Positions 33,819 to 45,624 of a stretch of DNA of 64,000 nt are shown here, one piece after another. Under the pieces are notes generated by a model, which saw only the letters and a list, made by a program, of their open reading frames with translations, was not told where the DNA came from and made no database searches. Both the position numbers and the translations under genes were made by a program. The stretch comes from an uncultured bacterium (GTDB taxonomy: Bacteria > Bacillota > Clostridia > Oscillospirales > Oscillospiraceae): positions 62,001-126,000 of the forward strand of contig CANDCH010000002.1 of the NCBI GenBank assembly GCA_947383145.1, written 5' to 3'. Position 1 is the first letter of the stretch; the number at the start of each line of letters is the position of its first letter.

Positions 33819-36392
33819 TTATTTTGTGTCCTCACCAATAGCCCGGCGTATGTCCGCCTCCACCTGCCGCAGCTCAAACTCCAGTTCGGCGGCGGACATG
33901 CGCACCGCCCCATGGCCCAGAATAATCATCTGCTCCAGCCCGTCGGAGGTGGCCACCCGGACCCGGTGCTCCCGGCGCTCCCTGGACAGGGCGTAGGTGG
34001 TTTTTTCGATATACATATCCGCCGTCTCCGCCTCTCTGGTATACACCACGAACAGGTCCCCCAGCCGCTCCACGCTGCCGGGATTTCCCTTCACCTTGTA
34101 GGCGTCGAACACCACGATGACCCTGCACCGCCTCCACCCCTGGTAGTTGCGCAGACGGTGGACCAGCCGCTCCCGGGCGCTGTCCAGGTCCTCCCAGCCC
34201 AGGGCGCGCAGCTCGTCCCACGCATGGATGATGTTGTAGCCGTCCACCAGCAGGTAGTCGTCCCCATCCCGCAGCTTAAGCCCCTTCCAGGGCTTGGGTT
34301 TGGGCGGGGCGCTCTTTTGCGCCGGACGGAAGGCGTGGGGCTTGACGGGGCCGTAGGCCCGCTCAAAGATGGCCTCCAGCTCCTTGTCCAGCGCCGCCCG
34401 GGACTCGTAGCTCATGGCCTCCCGGCGGAACGGGGCGGCCTCTCCCCGGGACGGCTCCGCCCCGGCGGGCCGCCAGCCGCTGTCCAGGTGCATATGGTCC
34501 CGCACCTGATCCCAGGGCACGTTGATCCCCGCCCCGTGGGCGCAGAACACCGACCCGGAGGGGTTGTCCACGTCCCGGTCCGGGTCGTAGCCCCGTTCCG
34601 CGAGGACGGCCTGGGCATTGTGGCAGGGGCGGTAGCCCTCCACCGCGCAGGAAAACCGCCCCCGGCCCCCGGTGTAGGCCGCCACCTCCGGCCAATAGCC
34701 CCCCGCCTCGGACACGGGGACGCTGCCGGTGAGCGCCGCGGCCTCCCCCAGGTCCTCCGGGGGCCCAAACTCCGCCCCCATCCGCTGGAGGTCGGTCATA
34801 GCCCGGCCCACGTTCGCCGTGGGCACCTCCAGCCGGAAGGAATACCAGGGCTCCAGCAGCACGCTTTGGGCGGACATCAGCCCCTGGCGCACCGCCCGGT
34901 AGGTGGCCTGCCGGAAGTCGCCCCCCTCGGTGTGCTTCAGATGGGCCTTCCCGGTGAGCAGGGTGATCTTCATATCGGTGATGGGGGCGCCGGCGAGCAC
35001 CCCCAGATGGGTCTTTTCCATCAGGTGTGTGAGGATCAGCCGCTGCCAATGGCCGTCCAGCACATTCTGGTCGCAGGCGGTGTCCAGCACCAGCCCCGAT
35101 CCACGCTCCAGGGGCTCCAGCAGCAGGTGCACCTCGGCGTAGTGGCGCAGGGGCTCGAAGTGGCCCACCCCCTCCGCCGGGGCGGCGATGGTCTCCAGAT
35201 ACACGATGCGGCCGGGGCCAAAGGACGCCTGGACCCCGAACCGCTCCTCCAGCAGCCGGGACAACACCTCCAGCTGAACCTCCCCCATGAGCTTGAGCCG
35301 GATCTCCCCCAGGGCCTCGCTCCACTCCACCTGGAGCTGGGGGTCCTCCTCCTCCAGGACGCGCAGCTGGCCCAGCAGGGTGTGGACGTCCCCCCCGGCG
35401 GGGGGCAGCACCTGGCAGGACAACACCGGCTCCAGCTGGGGCCCCTCCCAGTCCTCCTCCGCCCCCAGGCCCTGGCCCGCCCGGGTGCGGCTCAGACCGG
35501 CCACGGCGCACACCGTCCCCGCCGGGGCCTCGTCGATTGGAACGAACTTCGCCCCGGAGTACAGCCGGAGCTGGGTGGCCTTCTCCTCCCAGTCCGGGCC
35601 CCTGACCGCGTCCCGCACCTTCAAAACGCCCCCGGTGACCTTCAGCCAGGTGAGCCGCTCCCCCCTGCCGTCCCGGCTGATCTTAAATACCCGGGCGGCG
35701 AACTCCGCCCCCCAGTCCGGCTCCAGAGTGAAGCGGTCCAGACCGTCCAGCAGGGCGTCCACCCCCTCCACCCGCAGCGCCGAGCCGAAGAAGCAGGGGA
35801 ACAGCTTCCGCTCCACGATGAGGGCGGACAGGTCTCCGTCGTCCAGCGTTCCCGCCTCCAGATACCGCTCCATCAGCTCCTCATCGCACAGGGCGGCCTG
35901 CTCCAGCGCCTGGTCCCAGTCCCCCGAAAAATCGGCGCAGCCGTCGCTCAGCCGGGCGCGCAGCTGTGCCAGCAGCCTGTTCCGGTCCGTACCCGGCTGG
36001 TCCATTTTGTTGAGGAACAGAAAGGTGGGCACGCGGTGGCGCTCCAGCAGCCGCCACAGGGTCTCGGTGTGGCCCTGCACCCCGTCCGCCCCGCTCACCA
36101 GCAGCACGGCGTAGTCCAGCACCTGCACCGCCCGCTCCATCTCCGCGGAGAAGTCCACATGGCCGGGGGTGTCAAGAAGGGTCAGATCACACCCCTTCCA
36201 GCTCAGCCGCGCCTGCTTGGAGAAAATGGTGATCCCCCGCTCCCGCTCCTGCCGGTCGGTGTCCAGGAAGGCGTCTCCGTGGTCCACCCGGCCCAGCCGG
36301 CGCACCTCTCCGGCGCGGTACAGCATGGCCTCGGACAGGGTGGTTTTGCCCGAGTCCACATGGGCCAGCATCCCGATGGTCAGCCGCTTCAT
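33819..36392 (-). CDS. EF-G/Tet(M)-like ribosomal GTPase fused to a YacP/Rae1-type NYN nuclease domain
   Basis: 857 aa from ATG 36392 (GAGGAG upstream). Residues 1 to about 640 follow the tetracycline ribosome-protection/EF-G plan: G1 AHVDSGKT (10-17), RERGITI switch I, DTPGHVDF, NKMDQ, domain II, and a domain IV/V region with LLEPWYSFRLEVPTANVGRAMTDLQ. After a basic Lys/Pro linker, residues about 707-857 form a NYN domain: LLVDGYNIIHAW, VIVVFDAYKVKG, ADMYIEK, VATSDGLEQ. This matches YacP/Rae1, a B. subtilis endonuclease that cuts mRNA in the ribosomal A site. The fusion implies ribosome-targeted RNA cleavage coupled to GTP hydrolysis. Tetracycline resistance itself is not shown. It is 45 bp downstream of recG. 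Confidence 0.85.
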   Translation of the reverse strand: MKRLTIGMLAHVDSGKTTLSEAMLYRAGEVRRLGRVDHGDAFLDTDRQERERGITIFSKQARLSWKGCDLTLLDTPGHVDFSAEMERAVQVLDYAVLLVSGADGVQGHTETLWRLLERHRVPTFLFLNKMDQPGTDRNRLLAQLRARLSDGCADFSGDWDQALEQAALCDEELMERYLEAGTLDDGDLSALIVERKLFPCFFGSALRVEGVDALLDGLDRFTLEPDWGAEFAARVFKISRDGRGERLTWLKVTGGVLKVRDAVRGPDWEEKATQLRLYSGAKFVPIDEAPAGTVCAVAGLSRTRAGQGLGAEEDWEGPQLEPVLSCQVLPPAGGDVHTLLGQLRVLEEEDPQLQVEWSEALGEIRLKLMGEVQLEVLSRLLEERFGVQASFGPGRIVYLETIAAPAEGVGHFEPLRHYAEVHLLLEPLERGSGLVLDTACDQNVLDGHWQRLILTHLMEKTHLGVLAGAPITDMKITLLTGKAHLKHTEGGDFRQATYRAVRQGLMSAQSVLLEPWYSFRLEVPTANVGRAMTDLQRMGAEFGPPEDLGEAAALTGSVPVSEAGGYWPEVAAYTGGRGRFSCAVEGYRPCHNAQAVLAERGYDPDRDVDNPSGSVFCAHGAGINVPWDQVRDHMHLDSGWRPAGAEPSRGEAAPFRREAMSYESRAALDKELEAIFERAYGPVKPHAFRPAQKSAPPKPKPWKGLKLRDGDDYLLVDGYNIIHAWDELRALGWEDLDSARERLVHRLRNYQGWRRCRVIVVFDAYKVKGNPGSVERLGDLFVVYTREAETADMYIEKTTYALSRERREHRVRVATSDGLEQMIILGHGAVRMSAAELEFELRQVEADIRRAIGEDTK

Positions 36393-36437
36393 CTGCATTC
36401 TCCTCACGGCGGTTTGCCCGCCTGTTTGTAATCTTTC

Positions 36438-38528
36438 TCAGTTGAATAACTCCGCGTTTTCATCAAACAGCTGCAGCACCCGCTTTTTCAGCAGGCGGTG
36501 GGCGGGCTTTTTCAGGTCCGGGTCGGCGGCCACCAGCGCCTCCGCCGCCGCCCGGGCCTCCTTCAGCAGCTCCAGGTCGGCGGCGAAATCGGCCACCTTT
36601 AACTGCGGCAGGCCGTGCTGCCGCTTGCCGAAGAAGTCGCCGGGGCCCCGGAGCCGCAGGTCCTCCTCGGCGATCTGGAAGCCGTCGTTGGTGGCGCACA
36701 GGGCCCTGAGGCGCTCCCGGGCGGTCTCGCTGCGGCTGGCCGTCACCAGCACGCACCAGCTCTGGTGCTCTCCCCGGCCCACCCGGCCCCGGAGCTGGTG
36801 GAGCTGGCTCAGCCCGAACCGCTCCGCGTTCTCAATAATCATGAGGGAGGCGTTGGGCACGTCCACCCCCACCTCGACGACGGTGGTGGACACCAGCACA
36901 TCCAGCTCCCCCCGGTGGAAGGCGGTCATGACCTCCTCCTTGTCCCTGGCCTTCAGCCTGCCGTGGACCAGCCCCACCCGCAGGTCGGGAAACACCCGCT
37001 CCCGGAGCTCCTTGGCGTAGGCGGTGACCGCCTTCAGGTCCATGCCGGGGGTCTCCTCCCAGCCGCCGCCCCCGTTCTCCTCCACCGCGGGGCACACAAT
37101 ATACACCTGCCGCCCCTCGCCTGCCTGCCTGCGGACAAAGCCGTACATCCGCGCCCGCTTGTCCTCCCCCACCAGCAGGGTGGTCACCGGCGTGCGCCCC
37201 GGGGGCAGCTCGTCGATCACGGACACATCCAGGTCGCCGTAGATGATGAGGGCCAGGGTCCTGGGGATGGGGGTGGCGGACATGACCAGGATGTGGGGCG
37301 GGGCGGCCTCCGCCCCGCTTCCGCCCTTTTCCGCCAGGGCGGACCGCTGGGCCACGCCGAACCGGTGCTGCTCGTCGGCGATCACCAGCCCCAGGTCATG
37401 GTACTCCACCCCCTGGGAGAACAGGGCGTGGGTGCCCACGACGAGGTCGATCTCCCCCGCCGCCAGCGCCGCCAGCAGGGCCTTGCGCTCCTTTCCCTTC
37501 ACCGACCCGGTGAGCAGGGCCGTCCGCACCCCGGCGGGGGCCAGCAGGGCCTCCATGGTCCGGGCGTGCTGCTCCGCCAGCAGCTCGGTGGGGGCCATCA
37601 GGGCGCACTGCGCCCCGTTTTTCGCCGCCGCCCAGGCTCCGAAGGCCGCCACCGCCGTCTTCCCAGAGCCCACGTCCCCCTGAACCAGCCGGTTCATGGC
37701 CCGGCCCGACCCCAGGTCGGCGGCGATGTCCTCCATGGCCCTGCGCTGGGCCCCCGTGGGGGCGAAGGGCAGCAGGGCGGCGAAGTCCTCCGCCGCCCCC
37801 GGCAGCACCCGGCCCGCGCTCTGCCCCCGCCGGTCCTTCAGCTGGGCCAGGCCGCAGGTGAGCACAAACAGCTCCTCAAACACCAGCCGCCGCCGGGCCA
37901 GGGCCAGCTCCTCAAAGGAGGCGGGCCAGTGGATGCTCTTCCGGGCAAACTGGGTCTGGCACAGCCGGTGCTCCTTCCGCACCTGGGCGGGGAGCGCCTC
38001 TGGCAGGCCGTCCAGGCACTCGTCCACCGCCCTTCGGGTGATCCCCGCCAGCAGGTTGTTGGAGATGCCCGCCGTCAAGGGGTACACCGGCAGAATCCGC
38101 CCCGTGAACCGCTCCGCCCCCTCCCGCTCGAAGGCGGGGTTGGTCATGTAGAACAGGTTCCCCTGGCGCTCCACCGTGCCGTAAAACACATAGCTCTCCC
38201 CCCGGCGGACCGCCTCCCGGATATAGTCCTGGTTGAAAAAGGTGACGTACACCGTGTCCGCGCCGTCCACCGCCTTCACCTTCACCAGGGACAGCCCCCG
38301 GCGGACATAGCTCACCCGGGGCGTCTCCGCCACCATGGCGGCCACGCAGCAGGGCCGCCCCTCCGGGGCGTCCCGGAGGGCATGGCGCTCCCGCCGGTCC
38401 TCATACCGCTGGGGCAGGTGCTCCAGGGCGTCCCCCAGGGTGCGCAGGCCCAGCTTTTCCAGCTTTTTGGCCCGCTGGGGGCCCACCCCCGGCAGGTCGG
38501 TCAGGGGCGTGTTCCGTGTCAGCGTCAT
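36438..38528 (-). CDS. recG: ATP-dependent DNA helicase RecG
   Basis: 696 aa, full family length. N-terminal wedge/OB domain (LTDLPGVGPQRAKKLEKLGL; then YVTFFNQDYI), followed by helicase motifs in order: RLVQGDVGSGKTAVA (Walker A), MAPTELLAEQH, VVGTHALFSQGVEY, IADEQHRFGVAQR (DEQH box), VMSATPIPRTL, VLVSTTVVEVGVDVPNASLMII and QLHQLRGRVGRG. It rescues stalled replication forks and processes recombination intermediates. It is divergent from the LytM gene and leads into the GTPase-NYN gene. Confidence 0.97.
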   Translation of the reverse strand: MTLTRNTPLTDLPGVGPQRAKKLEKLGLRTLGDALEHLPQRYEDRRERHALRDAPEGRPCCVAAMVAETPRVSYVRRGLSLVKVKAVDGADTVYVTFFNQDYIREAVRRGESYVFYGTVERQGNLFYMTNPAFEREGAERFTGRILPVYPLTAGISNNLLAGITRRAVDECLDGLPEALPAQVRKEHRLCQTQFARKSIHWPASFEELALARRRLVFEELFVLTCGLAQLKDRRGQSAGRVLPGAAEDFAALLPFAPTGAQRRAMEDIAADLGSGRAMNRLVQGDVGSGKTAVAAFGAWAAAKNGAQCALMAPTELLAEQHARTMEALLAPAGVRTALLTGSVKGKERKALLAALAAGEIDLVVGTHALFSQGVEYHDLGLVIADEQHRFGVAQRSALAEKGGSGAEAAPPHILVMSATPIPRTLALIIYGDLDVSVIDELPPGRTPVTTLLVGEDKRARMYGFVRRQAGEGRQVYIVCPAVEENGGGGWEETPGMDLKAVTAYAKELRERVFPDLRVGLVHGRLKARDKEEVMTAFHRGELDVLVSTTVVEVGVDVPNASLMIIENAERFGLSQLHQLRGRVGRGEHQSWCVLVTASRSETARERLRALCATNDGFQIAEEDLRLRGPGDFFGKRQHGLPQLKVADFAADLELLKEARAAAEALVAADPDLKKPAHRLLKKRVLQLFDENAELFN

Positions 38529-38609
38529 GCGCTCGCCTCCCGGTTTGTGCGCGCGGCGGGCGGCGGCCCGCCGGCTGGACAGATGCAGATTCCGCGTTCA
38601 ATCCCGTTC

Positions 38610-38618
38610 ACTATACCA
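38610..38618 (-). promoter_or_regulatory. Extended -10 promoter of recG
   Basis: Minus strand TGG-TATAGT (38618-38610) about 80 bases before the recG start; the -35 is weak. Confidence 0.5.
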
Positions 38619-38715
38619 CACCTTCCCCGTCGAAAACAATCCCCACCGGATTTTTCCCGGTCCGGCTGGTATAAATTGTAACGCCCCCGTCCACAATAGG
38701 GCCGGAGGTGTTACT

Positions 38716-39489
38716 ATGAACAGCAAACGAACATGGATCGAAAAGCTCGGCGATTTCATCTCGGGAAAGGGTTTCTATCTTGTGGTACTCATCTGCGTGG
38801 CCGCCATCGCCCTGTCCGGCTACTACCTGGTGCAGGGGGTCCGGGGCGGCCCGGACAGCGCGCTGGACCAGCCGGCCTCCGGCACCGCCGCCATTCCGGC
38901 CCAGCCCTCCGCCGCCCCCACGCCCAGGCCGACGGTGAGGCCCTCCGCCAAGCCTTCCGACCCCCCGGCGGCTCACTCTGCCCCGGCCAGCGCGCCCCCC
39001 GCCGTCTCCGCCGCCCCCGCGCCCTCCGCCAAGCCCGCGCCCTCCGCGGCGCCCGCGCCCTCCCTGGCCCCCGCCCCCCTGGTCTTTACATGGCCGGTGA
39101 AGGGCACGGTCATCGCCGGCTTCTCGGTGGAGGCGCTGGCCTATGACGAGACCATGGGCGACTGGCGCACCCACGGCGGCGTGGACATCGCCGCGGCCCT
39201 GGGCACCCAGGTGCTGGCCGCCGCCAACGGCACGGTGTCCGCCCTGTACCAGGACGACCTGATGGGCACCGTGGTGGAGATTGACCACGGCCAGGGCCTG
39301 GTGAGCCGGTACGCCAACCTGGCCTCCGTGCCCACCGTCAAGGTGGGGGACAGCGTGACCACCGGCGCCGTCATCGGATCCGTGGGGGAGACCGCCGCCG
39401 CCGAGAGCGGCCGTCCGCCCCACCTGCACTACGCCCTGCTCAAGGACCAGCAGGCCGTGGACCCCGCCGGATACCTGCCCGAACGCTAA
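38716..39489 (+). CDS. M23 (LytM-type) metallopeptidase, SpoIIQ-like
   Basis: 257 aa. Short cytoplasmic N terminus, one membrane helix (about 21-42), a long Pro/Ala/Ser linker (about 55-120) and a LytM domain. Zinc-site residues are all present: H153 and D157 in HGGVDIAA, and the H236-L-H238 pair. Clostridial SpoIIQ, the forespore engulfment-channel component, has this layout and keeps the catalytic residues that B. subtilis SpoIIQ lacks. A general cell-wall endopeptidase role is the alternative. GGAGGTG precedes the ATG. Confidence 0.78.
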   Translation: MNSKRTWIEKLGDFISGKGFYLVVLICVAAIALSGYYLVQGVRGGPDSALDQPASGTAAIPAQPSAAPTPRPTVRPSAKPSDPPAAHSAPASAPPAVSAAPAPSAKPAPSAAPAPSLAPAPLVFTWPVKGTVIAGFSVEALAYDETMGDWRTHGGVDIAAALGTQVLAAANGTVSALYQDDLMGTVVEIDHGQGLVSRYANLASVPTVKVGDSVTTGAVIGSVGETAAAESGRPPHLHYALLKDQQAVDPAGYLPER

Positions 39490-39494
39490 GCCAG

Positions 39495-39530
39495 AAAATC
39501 CCCGCCCAGCAAACGCCGGGCGGGGATTTT
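39495..39530. terminator. Bidirectional terminator between LytM-type and clpB genes
   Basis: Stem AAAATCCCCGCC / GGCGGGGATTTT around a 12-base loop, five bases after the LytM stop and ten bases from the clpB stop. Confidence 0.88.
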
Positions 39531-39540
39531 CCTTTACATC

Positions 39541-42135
<2,595 letters not shown>

Positions 42136-42170
42136 AAAAGCGTTCACTCCTTTTCAGGAAGCGCGGGCTG

Positions 42171-42352
42171 TCATCACGCTATGCCTGTTCGTGGCGCGGC
42201 TTCCTTCCGGCTCGGGCAAAACCCGGTCCCATTTTACGGGCCCTGGGCCTTTGAGTCTCGCCTTCGGCTCGGCCGGCGGTGAACGCTTGCCACCGGCAAG
42301 CACCGCCCCTCGCTTCAGTCCATCCGCGCCGCTCACGGCGGCTCCGCGCTTC
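42171..42352 (-). repeat. Dispersed intergenic repeat, copy 4
   Basis: Inserted in the clpB leader between CIRCE and the start codon. It contains the shared CTCGCCTTCGGCTCGG block (as in copy 3) and the end block CCATCCGCGCCGCTCACGGC at 42320. An extra segment with GGGCAAAACCCGGTCCC resembles the hairpin of copy 2. Confidence 0.75.
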
Positions 42353-42417
42353 AATCTGTAATTTCACCTTGTAGTATACCCCGCATGACCCAAAAATCAT
42401 GAACTCCATGTAAACAA

Positions 42418-42444
42418 TTAGCACTCTCGGCAAGAGAGTGCTAA
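42418..42444 (-). promoter_or_regulatory. CIRCE element (HrcA operator) of clpB
   Basis: TTAGCACTC-N9-GAGTGCTAA, an exact match to the CIRCE consensus. It stands upstream of clpB; the -10-like TATACT at 42378-42373 (complement) lies between it and the repeat. HrcA is not encoded in the window. Confidence 0.95.
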
Positions 42445-42468
42445 TAAAGGGATGTCGTCAAATCCCGC

Positions 42469-43110
42469 TCACTCGCACAACCCCAGAAACACCCGGAACA
42501 GAGCCCCGCCGTCCACGGTGTCCGGCCCGGTCATCCGCTCCGGGTGGAACTGGACGGAGAGGATGGGCAGGTCCTCGTGCTCCACCCCCTCCACCACCCC
42601 GTCCTCCGCCCAGGCCGAGGCCCGCAGGCCCCGTCCCAGCTTCCCCAGGGCCTGGTGGTGGCGGCTGTTCACCGGGAACACCGGGCCGTACAGCCGGTGG
42701 AGGAGGGTTCCCTTTTCCGCCCGGATCAGGTGCAGCCGGTCCCCCTCCCTCCGCTGATGGAAGGGGACCAGCTCCGGCCCCAGGTCCTGGACGAGGCCCC
42801 CTCCCAGCCACACGTTGACCACCTGGTGACCCCGGCAGACGGCGAAAACGGGCTTTCCCGCCCCGCAGAAGGCGTCCAGCAGGGCCAGCTCCGCCCTGTC
42901 CCTGTCCCGGTCAACGCCCCGGGAGCCCCGGTTTTTCTCCCCGAACAGAGCGGGGTCCACGTCCTCCCCGCCCGCCAGAAGCAGGCCGTCATGGGACAGG
43001 TCTGGGGCGGGGAGATACCGGGCGGTCCCCATCCCTCCGGCCGCCTCTATGGCGGCAAGATAGTTGGCGGCGTTCCCTCCGCCGGTGGAAACCAAAATGC
43101 TCGGTCTCAT
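42469..43110 (-). CDS. C26-family glutamine amidotransferase-like hydrolase
   Basis: 213 aa of the gamma-glutamyl-GABA hydrolase (PuuD-like) group. GLLLAGGEDVDPALFGE is followed by FAVCRGHQVVNVWLGGGL with the nucleophile Cys in CRGHQ, and VQFHPERM supplies the His-Glu of the triad. It is somewhat shorter than typical members (about 240 aa). It probably cleaves a gamma-glutamyl amide. It follows the SpoVB gene by about 70 bases and may be cotranscribed. Confidence 0.83.
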   Translation of the reverse strand: MRPSILVSTGGGNAANYLAAIEAAGGMGTARYLPAPDLSHDGLLLAGGEDVDPALFGEKNRGSRGVDRDRDRAELALLDAFCGAGKPVFAVCRGHQVVNVWLGGGLVQDLGPELVPFHQRREGDRLHLIRAEKGTLLHRLYGPVFPVNSRHHQALGKLGRGLRASAWAEDGVVEGVEHEDLPILSVQFHPERMTGPDTVDGGALFRVFLGLCE

Positions 43111-43179
43111 GGCATCCTCTCCTTTTGATCCGTTCTCATCAAGCAGCGCCCACCGCAGCCGTCCGGGCGCTCCCTTCGC

Positions 43180-44700
43180 TTACTTTTTCTTTGGGGAAAA
43201 CGTAAGGCCCTGGGCCAGCAGGGCGGCGGCGTACACCGCCAGCCCCAGCGCCGCGCAGGCCAGCGCCGACCAGCCCTGGCCGCACCCCGCCCCCAGCATC
43301 ACCCGGAACAGCAGGTTGCACCAGAGCCCCATGAGAACCGACGCCAGAAGCGGCCGAACAAACCACTCAAACAGCCGGGGCCGCAGCTGCGCCGCCCGGA
43401 GCACCGAGGCCAGATTCAGCGCCATGCCCGCCAGGCCGGAGGCCGCGTATCCCGCGGCAAATCCGGCCAGCCCAAACCGGGCCACGGCAAAAAAGGTGAA
43501 GGCCAGCTGCACCACGTCGCTGAGGATGGCGTTGCGGGCGGCCTTGCCCTGAAGGCCCAGGCCGTTCAGCGCCCCGGACAGCACCGACTGCCAGCACCCC
43601 AGCAGGGTGCCCGCCGCCAGGGGGAGCATCAGCTCCCCCACCCGGGGGTCCCGGAACAGCGTCCGGCCCGCCGCGGGGCCGATAACGGTGAGCAGCGCCA
43701 TGGACGGCGCCATGAGCAGCGAGGTGGCGGACATCACGCGGTCCAGAAAGCCCGCCGCCGCCCGCCGGTCCCCCTGGGCAGTGCGCCGGGACAGGTCGGG
43801 CACCATCACCAGGCACAGCGCGCCGATGAACCCGGTGGGCAGGGCCAGCAGGGGCAGGGTCATGCCGCTGAGCACCCCGAACTCCGCCATGGCCTCGGAC
43901 AGGGCCATACCCCCCTCCACCAGCTTCGCCGGAATGAGCACCGCGTTGGCCGACCCCAGCAGGGTGCCCAGCAGGGAGGTGGCCCCCACCGGCAGGGCGA
44001 CGCCCAGCAGCCGCCGGGCGCCGACGTCCTCCCCCGGCTCTCCCGGGGGAAAGCGCCGCCAATACCGCCGGAACAGCAGGGTGAGGGCGCAGGCGGAGAA
44101 CACCTCGCACAGCACCATGCCCAGCACGATGATCCCCACCGTCTCCTCGGCGGACCGGGGCAGCAGGGCCAGCAGCAGGCCCAGCACCGCCCCCGCCCGG
44201 ATGAGCTGCTCGGCGGTCTCCACGGCGGCGGGGGGGCGCACCCGCCCGATGCCGTAAAAGCAGTGCTTGTGGAGATTCTCCACCCCGGTGAGCAGCACGC
44301 AGGGGGCCAGCAGCACCACCCCCAGCCGGGTCCGGGCGTCCCCCAGCAGGTAGACGGAAATGGGGTCGGACAAGGCCATCACCACCAGCCCCAGCGGGAC
44401 GGCGGCGCACAAAAAGAGGCGCAGCCCCCGGCGCAGCACCAGCCGCACCGTGCCGCCGTCCCCCAGGGCGTGGCAGCGGGCGGACAGGGTGGACACCGCC
44501 ACCGTCAGCCCCACGGCGGTCAGCGACATGAGCACGGAGTACACAGGCATCAGCAGCTGGTACAGCCCCATGGTCTCCGCCCCGATGAGCCGGGACAGGG
44601 CCATGCGGTACAAAAACCCCACCGCCTGGGAAAACAGGCCGGTGGCGGTGAGCAGCAGGGTCCCGGCCAGAATTGTGGACAAAGGCTCGCCCCCCTTCAT
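43180..44700 (-). CDS. spoVB: Stage V sporulation protein B-like flippase (MOP superfamily)
   Basis: 506 aa, about 14 membrane helices. N-terminal GTLLLTATGLFSQAVGFLYRMALSRLIGAETMGLYQLLMPVYSVLMSL is the hallmark of SpoVB/YtgP-type lipid II or polysaccharide flippases. The second half has TSLLGTLLGSANAVLIP and FIGALCLVMVPDLSR. SpoVB is needed for spore cortex peptidoglycan, and paralogues serve vegetative wall synthesis, so the exact role is open. It lies downstream of the Wal operon, which governs wall metabolism. Confidence 0.85.
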   Translation of the reverse strand: MKGGEPLSTILAGTLLLTATGLFSQAVGFLYRMALSRLIGAETMGLYQLLMPVYSVLMSLTAVGLTVAVSTLSARCHALGDGGTVRLVLRRGLRLFLCAAVPLGLVVMALSDPISVYLLGDARTRLGVVLLAPCVLLTGVENLHKHCFYGIGRVRPPAAVETAEQLIRAGAVLGLLLALLPRSAEETVGIIVLGMVLCEVFSACALTLLFRRYWRRFPPGEPGEDVGARRLLGVALPVGATSLLGTLLGSANAVLIPAKLVEGGMALSEAMAEFGVLSGMTLPLLALPTGFIGALCLVMVPDLSRRTAQGDRRAAAGFLDRVMSATSLLMAPSMALLTVIGPAAGRTLFRDPRVGELMLPLAAGTLLGCWQSVLSGALNGLGLQGKAARNAILSDVVQLAFTFFAVARFGLAGFAAGYAASGLAGMALNLASVLRAAQLRPRLFEWFVRPLLASVLMGLWCNLLFRVMLGAGCGQGWSALACAALGLAVYAAALLAQGLTFSPKKK

Positions 44701-44771
44701 AAAGATGCGTTCTCGTCCATCTTATGAAGGGGGGCTTGTCAGACATTCTTTTCCCGCGGGGCTCCCCGCGC

Positions 44772-45608
44772 TCATTCATTCAGCCGCGTGAGGGCCCCCG
44801 TGACGCAGTCCAGGTAATACCTGGCCGTGTCGGTGGTCACCAGCCACACCGGCGCCAGCCGCGTCCCGCCGGACAGGGACGGCGCCGCCGCCCGGTAGCC
44901 CGCCTCCATGGAGCGCAGGCTGGCGCACACGTCCCCCGAGGCGGCGATCTCCTCGGAAAAGCGCATCAGCGCCGTGGGCAGGGTCAGGATCTCCCCCGCC
45001 TCCGCCGGCCCCGTCTGGGCGGTGAGCAGCGTGCCCTGGACAGAGCGGAGCATTTCACCGCAGTATGCAAACTCCACCTCGCAGGAGAACACGGGAGCTC
45101 CGCTCCACAGCTGCCGGAAGCGAATCCGGGTCCATTCGCCCTCCTCGGTTACGCCGGTCTGCTCCGCGTCGACGCCCGCCTGTTTCAGCAGGCCGGCGGC
45201 GTGGCGCTCCAGGCTGCCGCCGGCCGGCTGGCCGGAGGCCTCGGGCAGGGCGGCGGACAGCTCGCCCCCCGGCCGGACGCTCAGCTCGCCCCCGCCGAAC
45301 TGATACAGGTACAGCCCGCCCCCTTGATTTTCCGCCCGGACAGTCCCCGGCCCCAGCAGGGCCTGGGCCATTCGGAGCTCCCGGTCCAGGTTCCGCTCCA
45401 GGGAAACGGGGGCCAGCCCCGCCCCGTCCTCCAGGCCGTCCGGCTCCACCGCCACGCCTCCCCGGGCCAGCACCTCCACCGTCCGCTCCAGCGCCGCCCG
45501 CTCATAGCGGGCCGACTCCTCCCAGCGGGCGCCCACCAGCACCAGCAGGAAGCCGTTGACCAGCAGCAGCAGGAGGAGGATGAGGTTTTTCAGCTTCGGC
45601 CATTCCAT
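44772..45608 (-). CDS. yycI: YycI-like regulator of the WalRK system
   Basis: 278 aa: MEWPKLKNLILLLLLLVNGFLLVLV gives a short cytoplasmic start and one membrane helix, then an extracytoplasmic domain ending with APVWLVTTDTARYYLDCVTGAL, the usual YycI C terminus. In B. subtilis YycI and YycH form a complex with WalK and restrain its activity. ATG 45608 follows AAAGGAGC, 16 bases after the yycH stop. The sequence is quite diverged and is assigned largely by architecture and position. Confidence 0.8.
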   Translation of the reverse strand: MEWPKLKNLILLLLLLVNGFLLVLVGARWEESARYERAALERTVEVLARGGVAVEPDGLEDGAGLAPVSLERNLDRELRMAQALLGPGTVRAENQGGGLYLYQFGGGELSVRPGGELSAALPEASGQPAGGSLERHAAGLLKQAGVDAEQTGVTEEGEWTRIRFRQLWSGAPVFSCEVEFAYCGEMLRSVQGTLLTAQTGPAEAGEILTLPTALMRFSEEIAASGDVCASLRSMEAGYRAAAPSLSGGTRLAPVWLVTTDTARYYLDCVTGALTRLNE

Positions 45609-45624
45609 ACGCGTCCGGCTCCTT

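Noticed and set aside
33819..36392. Simple call as a tetracycline resistance gene
   Set aside because: The Tet(M)-like domains are shared by uncharacterised translation GTPases, and the nuclease fusion points to another role; resistance cannot be read from sequence.
33912..36431. 839-aa plus-strand frame opposite the GTPase-NYN gene
   Set aside because: Pro/Leu/Gln/His-rich antisense frame without recognisable domains; the minus-strand protein has complete catalytic motifs.
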